NCBI GenBank assembly: GCA_003173915.1
Contig: PPGL01000079.1
Span: forward strand, 1 to 33,404
Reading direction: 5' to 3'
DNA length: 33,404 bases
Origin: Candidatus Levyibacteriota bacterium
GTDB taxonomy: Bacteria; Patescibacteria; Microgenomatia; Levybacterales; UBA12049
In this document: positions 1 through 6,842 of the stretch, piece by piece
Layout: each line of letters opens with the position of its first letter
How positions within the stretch are numbered: the first letter of the stretch is position 1
The notes under the pieces: generated by a model
Database searches by the model: none
Told to the model about the DNA's origin: nothing
The model's input: only the letters and a program-made list of their open reading frames with translations
Made by a program: the position numbers and the translations under genes

Positions 1-2
1 GA

Positions 3-836
3 GAAATGGATGTTGACGGAGCACGACTTACTACCGCTAATGATGCGCGGTGTAATTGTCCGCAGGTAATTTACGAGTTAGAGTCGTATTCTGACGCGCC
101 TGTAAATTACATAAAAACGAATAGAAAAGGAGAACTTGGTGATCTAATGCTTGCAATTATGAATAAAGCACTTTCTTCTTCTCCAAAATTGTACTGGGGA
201 CCATTATTCCAAGCACTCATTAATGATACAGCCCAAAAACACATACTTTTTGATCTGTACGATTCTGATGCACAACAAGGCATAGAAGCGCTCAATTCTG
301 CAGGAAGGATTGTCCCATTTGATGGTGATTACCTCCACGTTAACGAAGCAAATTTTGGTGGAGCAAAATCTAATCTCTATGTTACCGAGACGGTAGACCA
401 AAATTATGTACCAAAGCCGGATGGAACAATTTCCAAAACCGTTACTGTTAATTATAAAAATCCATATCCACCATCTGACTGTAGTTTGTTGACAGGAGGA
501 CTTTGTCTAAATGCTGTACTTAGAGATTGGATAAGGTTTTATGTACCAAAAGGAAGTGTTCTGACAAATAGTGTAGGGTCTGAAGTAAAAATGATTTCCT
601 ATCCTGAATTAGATAAGACGGTATTTGAAGGATTTCTGACTGTTAGACCTCAGGGAGCTGCAAGCATATCGATTACTTATACGTTGCCATTTAAGTTGTC
701 CGGTGGTTCTCCACTTCCTGCAATGTATCAAAAACAACCAGGGACTGATGCAAATGTTTACACGGTGAGTGTAAATGGAAATCAAGTCCAACAATTTCCA
801 CTAGATACAGACAAGACAATCAAACTAAACTTGTAG
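3..836 (+). CDS. DUF4012-family protein, C-terminal part (5' end outside window)
   Basis: The reading frame is already open at the window edge, so the first ATG at position 6 is probably internal and the true start lies upstream. The visible 277 residues resemble the C-terminal half of DUF4012 proteins, large surface proteins of unknown function common in Patescibacteria and Actinobacteria. What I recognise is an all-beta ending with the pattern VSITYTLP-like strand, then a 'QKQPGT' turn followed by a final strand pair. No transmembrane segment or catalytic motif is visible in this part. The stop codon lies inside the first unit of a short heptamer repeat. The family assignment rests on the C-terminal pattern only. 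I infer extracellular location from the family, whose N-terminal membrane anchor would be off the window. Confidence 0.6.
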   Translation, partial: EMDVDGARLTTANDARCNCPQVIYELESYSDAPVNYIKTNRKGELGDLMLAIMNKALSSSPKLYWGPLFQALINDTAQKHILFDLYDSDAQQGIEALNSAGRIVPFDGDYLHVNEANFGGAKSNLYVTETVDQNYVPKPDGTISKTVTVNYKNPYPPSDCSLLTGGLCLNAVLRDWIRFYVPKGSVLTNSVGSEVKMISYPELDKTVFEGFLTVRPQGAASISITYTLPFKLSGGSPLPAMYQKQPGTDANVYTVSVNGNQVQQFPLDTDKTIKLNL

Positions 837-860
837 TTTATGGTTAATAGTTAATGGTTT
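833..860. repeat. Heptamer repeat, site 1 (4 units)
   Basis: Four consecutive 7-bp units (GTAGTTT, ATGGTTA, ATAGTTA, ATGGTTT) begin inside the stop codon region of the DUF4012 gene. They share the consensus RKRGTTM with arrays at 5854, 14864 and 19132. The remaining gap to recO holds a possible short hairpin (AGCGTA/TACGCT, about 861-886) without a T-run, so I do not call it a terminator. Confidence 0.6.
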
Positions 861-920
861 AGCGTAGAATTTTACTATTTACGCTCTTCACTAACCCCGC
901 TCGAACGTTTCCCAAAAATT

Positions 921-929
921 TGTTATAGT
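921..929 (+). promoter_or_regulatory. recO promoter, extended -10 (TGTTATAGT)
   Basis: A TGn extension precedes the hexamer TATAGT (924-929). No good -35 hexamer is present, as is usual for extended -10 promoters. Transcription would start about 7 nt downstream, at or next to the recO ATG at 938, so the mRNA would be leaderless. Confidence 0.5.
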
Positions 930-937
930 AGAAGTAC

Positions 938-1480
938 ATGAGAACAGTTAAGACAACGGGAATTATCTTAAAACGTCGCAACATCGGAGAAGCGGATAGA
1001 ATTCTGACAGTATACACTCGTGAAGAAGGGAAAATTAGTATTAAGGCAAAAGGAGTGAGAAAAGTCACCAGTAAGCGTGCTTCACACATAGAACCTCTTA
1101 ACAAGGCTGTACTATTTATATATAAAACAGGTGGAATGCCTGTACTTACAGAAGTGGATACGCTTGTTTCCTATGATAATGTTAAAAAGAATTTGGCCCG
1201 TGTTGGACTTGCCTACCATATTTGCGAGCTTGTGGATAGTTTGTGTCCGGAAGGACAAGAAAACGAGCAAGTATTTGCTCTTTTAGAAAATATATTAGAA
1301 AATTTGGGTTTACAAGAAAAAGTAGGAAGTGCAATTCATGCATTCGAAATTGATCTTTTGCAAAAACTTGGTTATATTTCTGGCAATGAAGACTTATCTG
1401 GTGCAAAAGCATCCCAATTTATAGAAAATATCTTAGAGCGAAAGCTCAAAACTCGCCAAATTCTCCCACAACTTCTATAG
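938..1480 (+). CDS. recO: DNA repair protein RecO (short form)
   Basis: RecO helps load RecA on SSB-coated single-stranded DNA in the RecFOR pathway. The N-terminal 80 residues match the RecO OB fold: a start like 'TTGIILKRRNIGEADRIL', then 'YTREEGKISIKAKGVRK' with the basic strand that contacts DNA, and the 'L.EVDTL' strand. A helical region follows at about residues 85-175. The protein is 180 residues against roughly 240-250 for typical RecO, and the C-terminal cysteine zinc site is absent; it simply ends after 'QILPQLL'. The ATG at 938 is supported by a -10 box 8 nt upstream and by the family N-terminus. It stands as a single gene between DUF4012 and the dipeptidase. Confidence 0.88.
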   Translation: MRTVKTTGIILKRRNIGEADRILTVYTREEGKISIKAKGVRKVTSKRASHIEPLNKAVLFIYKTGGMPVLTEVDTLVSYDNVKKNLARVGLAYHICELVDSLCPEGQENEQVFALLENILENLGLQEKVGSAIHAFEIDLLQKLGYISGNEDLSGAKASQFIENILERKLKTRQILPQLL

Positions 1481-1481
1481 A

Positions 1482-1510
1482 TTGCAAAATACTTAGTAAA
1501 ATCCTATAAT
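1482..1510 (+). promoter_or_regulatory. Promoter of the VanX-like gene (TTGCAA-17-TATAAT)
   Basis: The -35 hexamer TTGCAA (1482-1487) and a perfect -10 TATAAT (1505-1510) are separated by exactly 17 bp. The GTG start is only 7 nt beyond the -10 box, so transcription should begin on the start codon. TTGCAA is also the -35 sequence in front of ftsZ. Confidence 0.7.
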
Positions 1511-1517
1511 TACCCTC

Positions 1518-2552
1518 GTGAAACCAAATGAATTAGCAGGACGACTTTCTGCAATGGATCGCATTCAAGCAAAATTGGGTTTGCGATTTGAAAAACCGTC
1601 TTCAGAATTTGTTGAAGGTGTGCAAGCAAGAGTTAATCGAATTGCAGGAAGTCTTGGTGTAGAACCAGTTAAGGTAACGCTTCCAAAATCTGGAAAATTT
1701 TTATCACAAAGTCTCACAACAGATCAAAGACAAGTTGTTGACAATGAATTAGGATCTGTATATGCAGCAGAAAGTGTTGCTTTGCAAGAGAGAATGCTTA
1801 GTGAGGTTAAAATTGGTGAAACAGGTGAAAGAATGGTTAGATTGGATGGAGATGATGGAGTTTTTGCACGAGAAGACGTGACGAATGTTACTTTTAGCAA
1901 TACAAAGTTCGCGCCGACGGCATTGAATGGGTGGGCTGGGAAGAGTCGTGTTTACTGGGTTCGAGAACAAGTTGCCACAAGATTAGTAAACGCAGCAAAA
2001 GCTTTAGCAGCAGAAAATATTACAATGCATATCGAAGATGCATTCAGGCCAGAAGGAGTGCAAGAAGGATTATTTTTACGAAGAGTTACTGCAACAATGC
2101 AAGATCATCCAGATTGGTCACAAGATAGAATTCTTGAAGAAGCAAGAAGTAAAACTGCAGATAGGCCTGGTATTGCTGGTCATACAGGAGGCGCTGCTGT
2201 TGATATTACATTATTGGAAAATGGGGAACGTTTGCCACTAGGAAATGAGTATCCACAAGGAGGCGCCCTGGTTGCACTTGATTGTCCATATGTTACAAAA
2301 GAAGAATGGGCTACGAGACAATTATTTGCTGCAACCATGAGAATGGCAGGACTTACCGTATATCCTGGTGAAGATTGGCATGCATCTTTTGGTGATAATT
2401 TTGCAACTGAATCGAAAGGTCCAACAATATATGGTCCAATAAGTGGTTTTGATTCAGCATCAGGAGCAGTTATAAGTCGTTCTGGGGATTACAGAAATCC
2501 TTTCTTTACCATAGACGAAATACAATCACGATTGCGTGATCTTTCTGTTTGA
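1518..2552 (+). CDS. VanX-type D-Ala-D-Ala dipeptidase (peptidase M15D), long form
   Basis: This is a zinc peptidase expected to cleave D-Ala-D-Ala or related muropeptide ends. The VanX signature is complete. An arginine lies in 'DAFRPEG' (R177), the SxHxxGxAxD-like motif is 'AGHTGGAAVDIT' (H222, D229), and the catalytic Glu/third ligand are in 'EDWHASF' (E286, H288). The protein has 344 residues against about 200 for VanX, because some 130 residues precede the catalytic core and a tail follows it. The N-terminal part has no signal peptide that I can see, so it is probably cytoplasmic, where VanX itself works. The GTG start at 1518 is chosen because the promoter places the transcript start there; ATG at 1554 is the alternative. 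It is likely a recycling or turnover enzyme rather than a resistance gene, as no vanHA genes adjoin it. Confidence 0.8.
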   Translation: MKPNELAGRLSAMDRIQAKLGLRFEKPSSEFVEGVQARVNRIAGSLGVEPVKVTLPKSGKFLSQSLTTDQRQVVDNELGSVYAAESVALQERMLSEVKIGETGERMVRLDGDDGVFAREDVTNVTFSNTKFAPTALNGWAGKSRVYWVREQVATRLVNAAKALAAENITMHIEDAFRPEGVQEGLFLRRVTATMQDHPDWSQDRILEEARSKTADRPGIAGHTGGAAVDITLLENGERLPLGNEYPQGGALVALDCPYVTKEEWATRQLFAATMRMAGLTVYPGEDWHASFGDNFATESKGPTIYGPISGFDSASGAVISRSGDYRNPFFTIDEIQSRLRDLSV

Positions 2553-2577
2553 CAGTAATTTCATGTTTTGATATGAT
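2549..2577 (+). promoter_or_regulatory. Promoter of the glycyl-tRNA synthetase leader (TTGACA-17-TATGAT)
   Basis: A consensus -35 TTGACA (2549-2554) overlaps the stop codon of the preceding gene. A 17-bp spacer leads to -10 TATGAT (2572-2577). The predicted transcript start is near 2584. This fixes the 5' end of the T-box leader and shows that there is no room for a canonical Stem I. Confidence 0.8.
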
Positions 2578-2583
2578 GCATAT

Positions 2584-2691
2584 GATTTAGGCGATGAAGA
2601 GGTGGCAACTTGGAGCTAAAAAATCAGACAAGAGAATAAAGTAGGGTGGAACCACGATTGACTCGTCCCTATACAGGTGACGGGTTTTTTT
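2584..2691 (+). promoter_or_regulatory. T-box riboswitch, glycine specifier, very short Stem I
   Basis: T-box leaders sense uncharged tRNA and control aminoacyl-tRNA synthetase genes. The diagnostic antiterminator sequence AGGGTGGAACCACG is at 2643-2656. Its bulge TGGA can pair with a tRNA ending UCCA, which fits tRNA-Gly with a U discriminator. The candidate specifier GGC (2604-2606) is followed by A, as in known glycine leaders, and the downstream gene is glycyl-tRNA synthetase. The 5' part can close as TTTAG (2586-2590) with CTAAA (2616-2620), leaving only about 25 nt in between. The distal AG-bulge/GNUG arm that binds the tRNA elbow is therefore missing. AGGG of the T-box can pair with CCCT at 2667-2670, competing with the terminator. 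Confidence 0.85.
2662..2691 (+). terminator. T-box regulated intrinsic terminator
   Basis: CTCGTC (2662-2667) pairs with GACGGG (2679-2684). CCT/AGG continues the stem inside across a one-base bulge, with loop ATAC. A run of seven T follows at 2685-2691. It overlaps the antiterminator partner, so the two structures exclude each other: the terminator forms when glycyl-tRNA is charged. Confidence 0.85.
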
Positions 2692-2711
2692 GTGTTTTAT
2701 TTTTTGATACT

Positions 2712-4187
2712 ATGAATACAATGGAAAATAAAATGGACAAGTTGGTAGCACTCGCAAAACGGCGAGGGTTTATGTACCCTGGTTCGGAATTGTATGGTGG
2801 CGTTGCAAATACCTATGATTACGGTCCAATGGGGACCGAACTTCTTCGAAACATTAGAAATCTCTGGTGGGATACATTTGTGCATAAGCGTAGAGATATT
2901 GTAGGACTTGATGCAAGTTTGATATCTCACCAAGAAATTTGGAAAGCCTCAGGGCACACTGCTGGATTTGCCGATGCAATGGTTGATTGTAAAAATTGTA
3001 AAGCGAGAATGAGAGCTGATCATTTAATAGAAAATTTTTTAGAACAGAGTTCGTCTGATGAATTAAAAAGCAAAATTTCAACTAGAGAAGATGCCTCAAA
3101 GCTTAATGAAATTATAGACAAAAAGAAAGTTGAAGGCTTGTCGACAACAGAACTAGAAGGTTTGATCAATGCATTACAAATTCCATGTCCAAATTGTGAG
3201 GAAAATAAGGGGGATATGTGGACAGGCGTGAGAAAGTTCAACTTACTTTTTCCAGTGCATCTTGGTATTGTTGAAGGAGATCAATCACTTGCTTATCTTC
3301 GTGGAGAAACTGCGCAAGGAATGTTTGTCAATTTTCAGAATGTTATTAATTCCACACGTGTCAGGTTGCCATTTGGTATTGCTCAACTTGGTAAATCTTT
3401 CCGAAACGAAATTACACCTGGAAATTCTGTATTCCGAACATTAGAATTTGAACAAGGAGAAATCGAATACTTCTTTGATCCTGAGAAAACAAATTGGGAA
3501 GAAAAATTTGAAGAATGGAAAAAACAAATGTGGGAATTTGTCACTGTTCGATTAGGTGTTCAATCCGAAAATCTTCGCTGGCGAGTACATACTGATGAAG
3601 AACGATCATTTTACAGTAAAAAGACAGAAGATTTAGAATACAACTTTCCATTTGGATTTAAAGAATTATGGGGGCTTGGATATCGTACAAATTACGATTT
3701 GACGCAGCATCAGACACATTCTGGTCGAGATCTTTCTATACTTGATTCACAAACAAATAAGCGAGTTTTGCCACATGTCATTGAACCAGCAGTTGGAATT
3801 AATCGCTTGTTACTCATGGTTTTGGCAGATGCATTTACAGAAGATACAGAAAAGAATCGAATTGTATTAAAACTTAAGCCTTCTCTTGCTCCAATAAAGG
3901 TTGCAGTATTTCCTCTTCTTGCAAATAAACCAGAGTTGACAAAATTAGCAGAAGAAGTCTATACAGCGCTAAAATCGCAGATAAACGGAGTGGTGTCTTG
4001 GGATGATCGTGGAAATATTGGCAAACGTTATTTGGCACAAGATGAGGTTGGAACTCCATTCTGTGTCACCATTGATTTTCAGAGCTTGGAGGACAACATG
4101 GTAACTGTCCGAGATCGAGACACAGCAGTGCAAGAAAGAATAGCGATTGATAATCTTGTGTCTTTTTTGCAAGAAAAACTACAGTAA
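2712..4187 (+). CDS. glyQS: Glycine--tRNA ligase, single-chain (alpha2) type
   Basis: A class II synthetase charging tRNA-Gly with glycine; single-chain type, also called glyS. Visible are the N-terminal 'KRRGF.YPGSELYGG' block and motif 2 around residues 229-252 (FRNEITP... then FRTLEFEQGE). 'HSGRDLSILD' lies near 336-345 and motif 3 'GINRLLLMV' near 362-370. A C-terminal anticodon-binding domain runs from about 385 to 491, with 'DDRGNIGKRYLAQDEVGTPF'-like segments. Two CxxC pairs (C93/C96 and C159/C162) flank an insertion and probably bind zinc. I start at ATG 2712 because an upstream reading would run into the T-box terminator; ATG 2721 and 2733 are alternatives. Expression is controlled by the T-box. 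Charged tRNA-Gly may also feed the FemAB-type transferase 24 kb away, but that is inference. Confidence 0.95.
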   Translation: MNTMENKMDKLVALAKRRGFMYPGSELYGGVANTYDYGPMGTELLRNIRNLWWDTFVHKRRDIVGLDASLISHQEIWKASGHTAGFADAMVDCKNCKARMRADHLIENFLEQSSSDELKSKISTREDASKLNEIIDKKKVEGLSTTELEGLINALQIPCPNCEENKGDMWTGVRKFNLLFPVHLGIVEGDQSLAYLRGETAQGMFVNFQNVINSTRVRLPFGIAQLGKSFRNEITPGNSVFRTLEFEQGEIEYFFDPEKTNWEEKFEEWKKQMWEFVTVRLGVQSENLRWRVHTDEERSFYSKKTEDLEYNFPFGFKELWGLGYRTNYDLTQHQTHSGRDLSILDSQTNKRVLPHVIEPAVGINRLLLMVLADAFTEDTEKNRIVLKLKPSLAPIKVAVFPLLANKPELTKLAEEVYTALKSQINGVVSWDDRGNIGKRYLAQDEVGTPFCVTIDFQSLEDNMVTVRDRDTAVQERIAIDNLVSFLQEKLQ

Positions 4188-4231
4188 TTATTGCTCAATT
4201 GTTTCATTGTTATATTGTTGAAATGGTTGAT

Positions 4232-4259
4232 TTGACAAAATCTGATGAATTGATAGAAT
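4232..4259 (+). promoter_or_regulatory. Promoter TTGACA-16-TAGAAT
   Basis: A -35 TTGACA (4232-4237) and -10 TAGAAT (4254-4259) with a TGA extension lie just before the ATG at 4266, which is 6 nt past the -10. A leaderless mRNA for the two small genes that follow is predicted. Confidence 0.65.
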
Positions 4260-4265
4260 AATCCT

Positions 4266-4742
4266 ATGAAACAAAAAAGGCTTCTTGTTATTTTGAGCGC
4301 TGTTCTTGTTCTCCTTATTGTCGTTTTTGGCGCATTTCTTTTTGTTAACAAAAATTCTAGTTCTTCCCCAGAACCTGTTGCGCAGGAAAATCAAGTTGTT
4401 CCATCTCTTAAGCCAGATGACATTGGACTTACTCTTTCTTTAATTACTTCTGGCAAGTTTGCAAATAATGGTGTGGATATGAAAATTACCAAAGTCGGAG
4501 ATATTGCTTCTGTTGACTATGAATTAGCATATGTTTCAAAAGGAGATATTCCTCGAGGAGCCATAGGACATGTAGATGTAAAATCAGGAGATTCGCAGAT
4601 AGATCAGCAATTAGCATTTGGTACGTGCTCGGATGTTTGTCATTTTGATACGGCTGTACATGCTGTAAAATTGACATTAAAAGTTACCAAAACAAACGGG
4701 AAAGCATTTCAAGTAGAAGCTCCCTTCCAAATGCCACAGTAA
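4266..4742 (+). CDS. Membrane-anchored hypothetical protein
   Basis: I do not recognise this family. The 158-residue product begins with three basic residues and a strongly hydrophobic stretch (about residues 5-27) that should be an uncleaved membrane anchor. A Ser/Pro/Glu-rich linker and an extracellular domain of about 110 residues follow. The domain looks beta-rich and holds two cysteines spaced by three residues (C-S-D-V-C), which could form a disulfide or bind metal; a histidine follows immediately. There is no lipobox cysteine, so it is not an obvious lipoprotein. The start is fixed by a promoter ending 6 nt upstream. The YdhR-like gene begins one base after its stop, so the two are probably co-transcribed. 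Confidence 0.75.
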   Translation: MKQKRLLVILSAVLVLLIVVFGAFLFVNKNSSSSPEPVAQENQVVPSLKPDDIGLTLSLITSGKFANNGVDMKITKVGDIASVDYELAYVSKGDIPRGAIGHVDVKSGDSQIDQQLAFGTCSDVCHFDTAVHAVKLTLKVTKTNGKAFQVEAPFQMPQ

Positions 4743-4743
4743 T

Positions 4744-5049
4744 ATGATTGCTGCTAGTATCCTTTTTACACTTCCGCTTTCAACTAATTGGGAAGAACTC
4801 AAAAAAATTGCTCAGACGCGTGCTAGAGATTTGTACCAAGGAATGCCAGGACTTAAAACAAAGGCGTTTGTTCTTAATGACAAAACAGGTGAATACGGAG
4901 GATTATATATTTGGGAAAACAAAGAATTTCTTGATGCCTTTCTTAAGTCAGATACATTTAAAGCATCGCAAGAAAAATTTGGAAAACCAGAAATAAAAAT
5001 TTTCGAACTTGCCGCACAAATTCAAGAAGGAAAACTACAGGAAGTCTAA
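4744..5049 (+). CDS. YdhR-like dimeric alpha/beta-barrel protein (putative monooxygenase fold)
   Basis: The 101-residue product resembles the YdhR family of small ferredoxin-like proteins, which dimerise into a barrel. Family features are a first strand ('LFTLPLSTNWEE'), 'PGLKTKAFVLND' and 'GEYGGLYIWENKEFLDAFL', then a helix and a last strand 'IKIFELAA'. The E-x-GG-x-Y-x-W/F pattern is the best match. YdhR is annotated as a putative monooxygenase, but no catalytic residues are agreed, so the reaction is unknown. It starts one base after the previous stop and is likely translated by coupling. No signal peptide is evident despite a mildly hydrophobic start; cytoplasmic location is inferred. Confidence 0.7.
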   Translation: MIAASILFTLPLSTNWEELKKIAQTRARDLYQGMPGLKTKAFVLNDKTGEYGGLYIWENKEFLDAFLKSDTFKASQEKFGKPEIKIFELAAQIQEGKLQEV

Positions 5050-5084
5050 TATCTCCGTTAGGTCTCTTAAAAATTTAAGGCTAA

Positions 5085-5118
5085 GATTTCACCCCTTGTG
5101 TTTATTTTCTGTGAAATC
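5085..5118. repeat. Perfect 8-bp inverted repeat upstream of mraZ
   Basis: GATTTCAC (5085-5092) and GTGAAATC (5111-5118) are perfect inverted copies separated by 18 nt. A second smaller palindrome (GATTTT/AAAATC, 5135-5151) follows. No T-run is present, so this could be an operator or a weak RNA hairpin between the YdhR-like gene and mraZ. Confidence 0.45.
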
Positions 5119-5160
5119 AGCATATGTAGTGCTTGATTTTTCACGAAAATCGTATCAAAA

Positions 5161-5195
5161 TGGGAATATCTGGTAAAAAGTGGGAAAAAATGGTC
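5161..5195 (+). promoter_or_regulatory. MraZ operator, four TGGKN boxes in 10-bp phase
   Basis: TGGGA (5161), TGGTA (5171), TGGGA (5181) and TGGTC (5191) are direct repeats spaced exactly 10 bp apart. MraZ is known to bind TGGG(A/T) repeats with this spacing upstream of its own gene and to regulate the dcw operon. A possible promoter overlaps the array: TTGATT (5133-5138), 17 bp, CAAAAT (5156-5161). Bound MraZ would then cover the -10 and start region. The promoter hexamers are weak; the box array is clear. Confidence 0.8.
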
Positions 5196-5234
5196 CACTT
5201 TTGTAGCCAGTGGTTCTTGCTGTGTAAATGAACT

Positions 5235-5672
5235 ATGTTGCTTGGACAATTTGATAGCAAAATTGGTACAAATGGACGAACAGGATTTCCAAAGAGATTT
5301 CGGGAAGTGCTCGGCGACAAGCTCATTATTACACAAGGATTTGAAAAATCTTTAATTGTTGTTTCTGAAGAAGGATGGAAATCACTTTTGGAAGGGACAG
5401 AAGGGCAACCATTTACCCATTCTGATGCAAGGCAAACACAAAGATTTTTACTTGGAGGCGCAGCTTTTGTAGAACTAGATGAAAAAGGAAGATTTATTTT
5501 ACCTGAGTATTTGCGAAAATACGCTGCCCTCGCAGAAGATGTGATGTTTATTGGGATGTCAAGATTTGTCGAAGTTTGGGATAAAAAAAGGTGGGAAGAA
5601 TATAACAAAGAATTACAGGGAAATATTAACGTAATTACACAACGCCTGTCCAGAGAGGGGAAGAATGAGTGA
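5235..5672 (+). CDS. mraZ: Transcriptional regulator MraZ
   Basis: MraZ is a DNA-binding regulator of the division and cell-wall cluster, made of two SpoVT/AbrB-like halves. The first is seen at residues 1-27 ('GQFDSKIGTNGRTGFPKRFR'). The second is at about 78-97 ('VELDEKGRFILPEYLRKYA'), with the usual 'D.KGR...P' pattern in both. The length of 145 residues is normal. It is the first gene of the run mraZ-rsmH-ftsL-ftsI and overlaps rsmH by 8 bp, so co-translation is expected. Four phased binding boxes lie 40-74 bp upstream, consistent with autoregulation. No convincing Shine-Dalgarno precedes the ATG. I am confident of the identity. Confidence 0.95.
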   Translation: MLLGQFDSKIGTNGRTGFPKRFREVLGDKLIITQGFEKSLIVVSEEGWKSLLEGTEGQPFTHSDARQTQRFLLGGAAFVELDEKGRFILPEYLRKYAALAEDVMFIGMSRFVEVWDKKRWEEYNKELQGNINVITQRLSREGKNE

Positions 5673-6558
5673 ATATCATGTAAGTGTACTTTTACAAGAA
5701 ACAATTGAAGGACTTGATGTTGGGCTTGGCAAAAAATATATTGATGCAACACTTGGTGGTGGTGGTCATACAGGGGAAATAATACGTAAAGGTGGGAATG
5801 TTTTGGGGATTGATCAAGATGAAGATGCGTTAGAGTACGTTGCCAATAAATTTAGAGTTCAGAGTTCAGAGTTCAGAATTGAAGAGAAGCTTGTACTCGC
5901 GAGAGGGAATTTTGCAAAGATTGATGCAATTGCAAAAGAACACGGGTTTACGCAAGTAGATGGAGTCTTGTTTGACCTTGGCATTTCAAGTCATCATGTT
6001 GATTCGCATGAAAGAGGATTTAGTTTTTTACGAAATGCCCCGCTTGATATGCGCATGGATACAAGTCTAGCAGTAACAGCTGGAGATTTAATTAATGGGC
6101 TAACAAAAAGTGAATTACAGGAATTATTTGTAAAGTATGGAGAAGAAACACATGCAAAAAAAGTTGCTGAAGCAATTGTTTTTGCTCGAGAAAGTAAAAA
6201 AATAGAAACAACTGGCGAACTTGCGGCAATTGTAAAAAGAGGATATCCGCCGGGATTTTATAAAATTCATCCGGCGACAAAGGTATTCCAAGCATTACGT
6301 ATTGCAGTAAATGACGAGCTCAATAGTATAAAAGAGGCTTTACCAAAGGCATTTGGGCTTTTGAAAAGTGGTGGACGGATTGCGGTTATTTCCTTCCATT
6401 CGCTTGAGGATAGAATTGTGAAACAGACGTTTCAGCAATTGCTGGTTGAGGGAAAGGGAAGACTCATAACCGAAAAGCCAATTGTTCCGTCTGAAAAAGA
6501 AGTTGAAGCAAATAGGAGAAGTCGAAGTGCAAAACTTCGAATTATTGAAAAAATATGA
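5665..6558 (+). CDS. rsmH: 16S rRNA (cytosine-1402-N4)-methyltransferase RsmH (MraW)
   Basis: RsmH uses S-adenosylmethionine to methylate N4 of C1402 in the ribosomal P site. The start 'YHVSVLLQETIEGL' and the SAM loop 'DATLGGGGHTGEI' (residues 27-39) are typical. 'DQDEDALEYV', 'GVLFDLGISSHHVD', 'RGFSFLRNAPLDMRMD' and the C-terminal 'ISFHSLEDRIVKQTF' and 'NRRSRSAKLRIIE' are also present. At 297 residues it is of normal length. Residues 64-73 are encoded by three and a half copies of a heptamer repeat also found between genes, and lengthen a surface loop after the second core strand. The gene overlaps mraZ by 8 bp and the next gene by 4 bp, and a purine-rich GAGGGG-like sequence precedes its ATG. 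Confidence 0.97.
   Translation: MSEYHVSVLLQETIEGLDVGLGKKYIDATLGGGGHTGEIIRKGGNVLGIDQDEDALEYVANKFRVQSSEFRIEEKLVLARGNFAKIDAIAKEHGFTQVDGVLFDLGISSHHVDSHERGFSFLRNAPLDMRMDTSLAVTAGDLINGLTKSELQELFVKYGEETHAKKVAEAIVFARESKKIETTGELAAIVKRGYPPGFYKIHPATKVFQALRIAVNDELNSIKEALPKAFGLLKSGGRIAVISFHSLEDRIVKQTFQQLLVEGKGRLITEKPIVPSEKEVEANRRSRSAKLRIIEKI
5854..5881. repeat. Heptamer repeat, site 2 (inside rsmH)
   Basis: Three identical units AGAGTTC (5854-5874) are followed by a degenerate AGAATTG. The unit and phase match the intergenic arrays at 833, 14864 and 19132. Here the array is translated in frame within rsmH, as residues 64-73. Confidence 0.75.
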
Positions 6559-6842
6559 CAAGATCGAACATAATTTTAGTAGTCGCAATTGTTGGAACAG
6601 TATGTTTGTCTTTGGTACAAATTATTTTTTCCAGTGCATTTGCAACAGATGGTATCGAGCTGACAAAATTACAAACAGCGCAAGCGACATTAGAAACTGA
6701 AAATAGTTTGCTTAGAGAAAGAGTATACACTGCTTCTTCTTTGACTACTATTGTTGCGGAAGCAGAGAAAATGGGGTATACAGAAGATGAAAAATCGAGA
6801 CTTATTTTGTCTAGCCCGCTCCCGATTGCATTAAACCAATGA
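6555..6842 (+). CDS. ftsL: FtsL/FtsB-like septum protein
   Basis: A 95-residue bitopic membrane protein with the FtsL plan: a short cytoplasmic start, one transmembrane helix (about residues 5-25) and an extracellular heptad-rich helix (about 35-60, 'LTKLQTAQATLETENSLLRERV'). A short 'AEKMGYTEDEK' segment ends it, like the membrane-distal end of FtsL/DivIC proteins. FtsL links FtsQ/FtsB and activates FtsWI during septation. Sequence conservation in this family is too low for proof, but position between rsmH and ftsI is the classic ftsL slot. It overlaps both neighbours by 4 bp (ATGA), implying translational coupling. Confidence 0.75.
   Translation: MTRSNIILVVAIVGTVCLSLVQIIFSSAFATDGIELTKLQTAQATLETENSLLRERVYTASSLTTIVAEAEKMGYTEDEKSRLILSSPLPIALNQ

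Noticed and set aside
5141..5752. Minus-strand ORF of 203 residues over mraZ
   Set aside because: Lies opposite mraZ and the start of rsmH, both firmly identified, and has no recognisable domain.
6839..6842. Reassigned TGA (Gly) code as in Gracilibacteria
   Set aside because: TGA ends ftsL, ftsI and several other genes at the expected family lengths, and no in-frame TGA is needed anywhere in the window.
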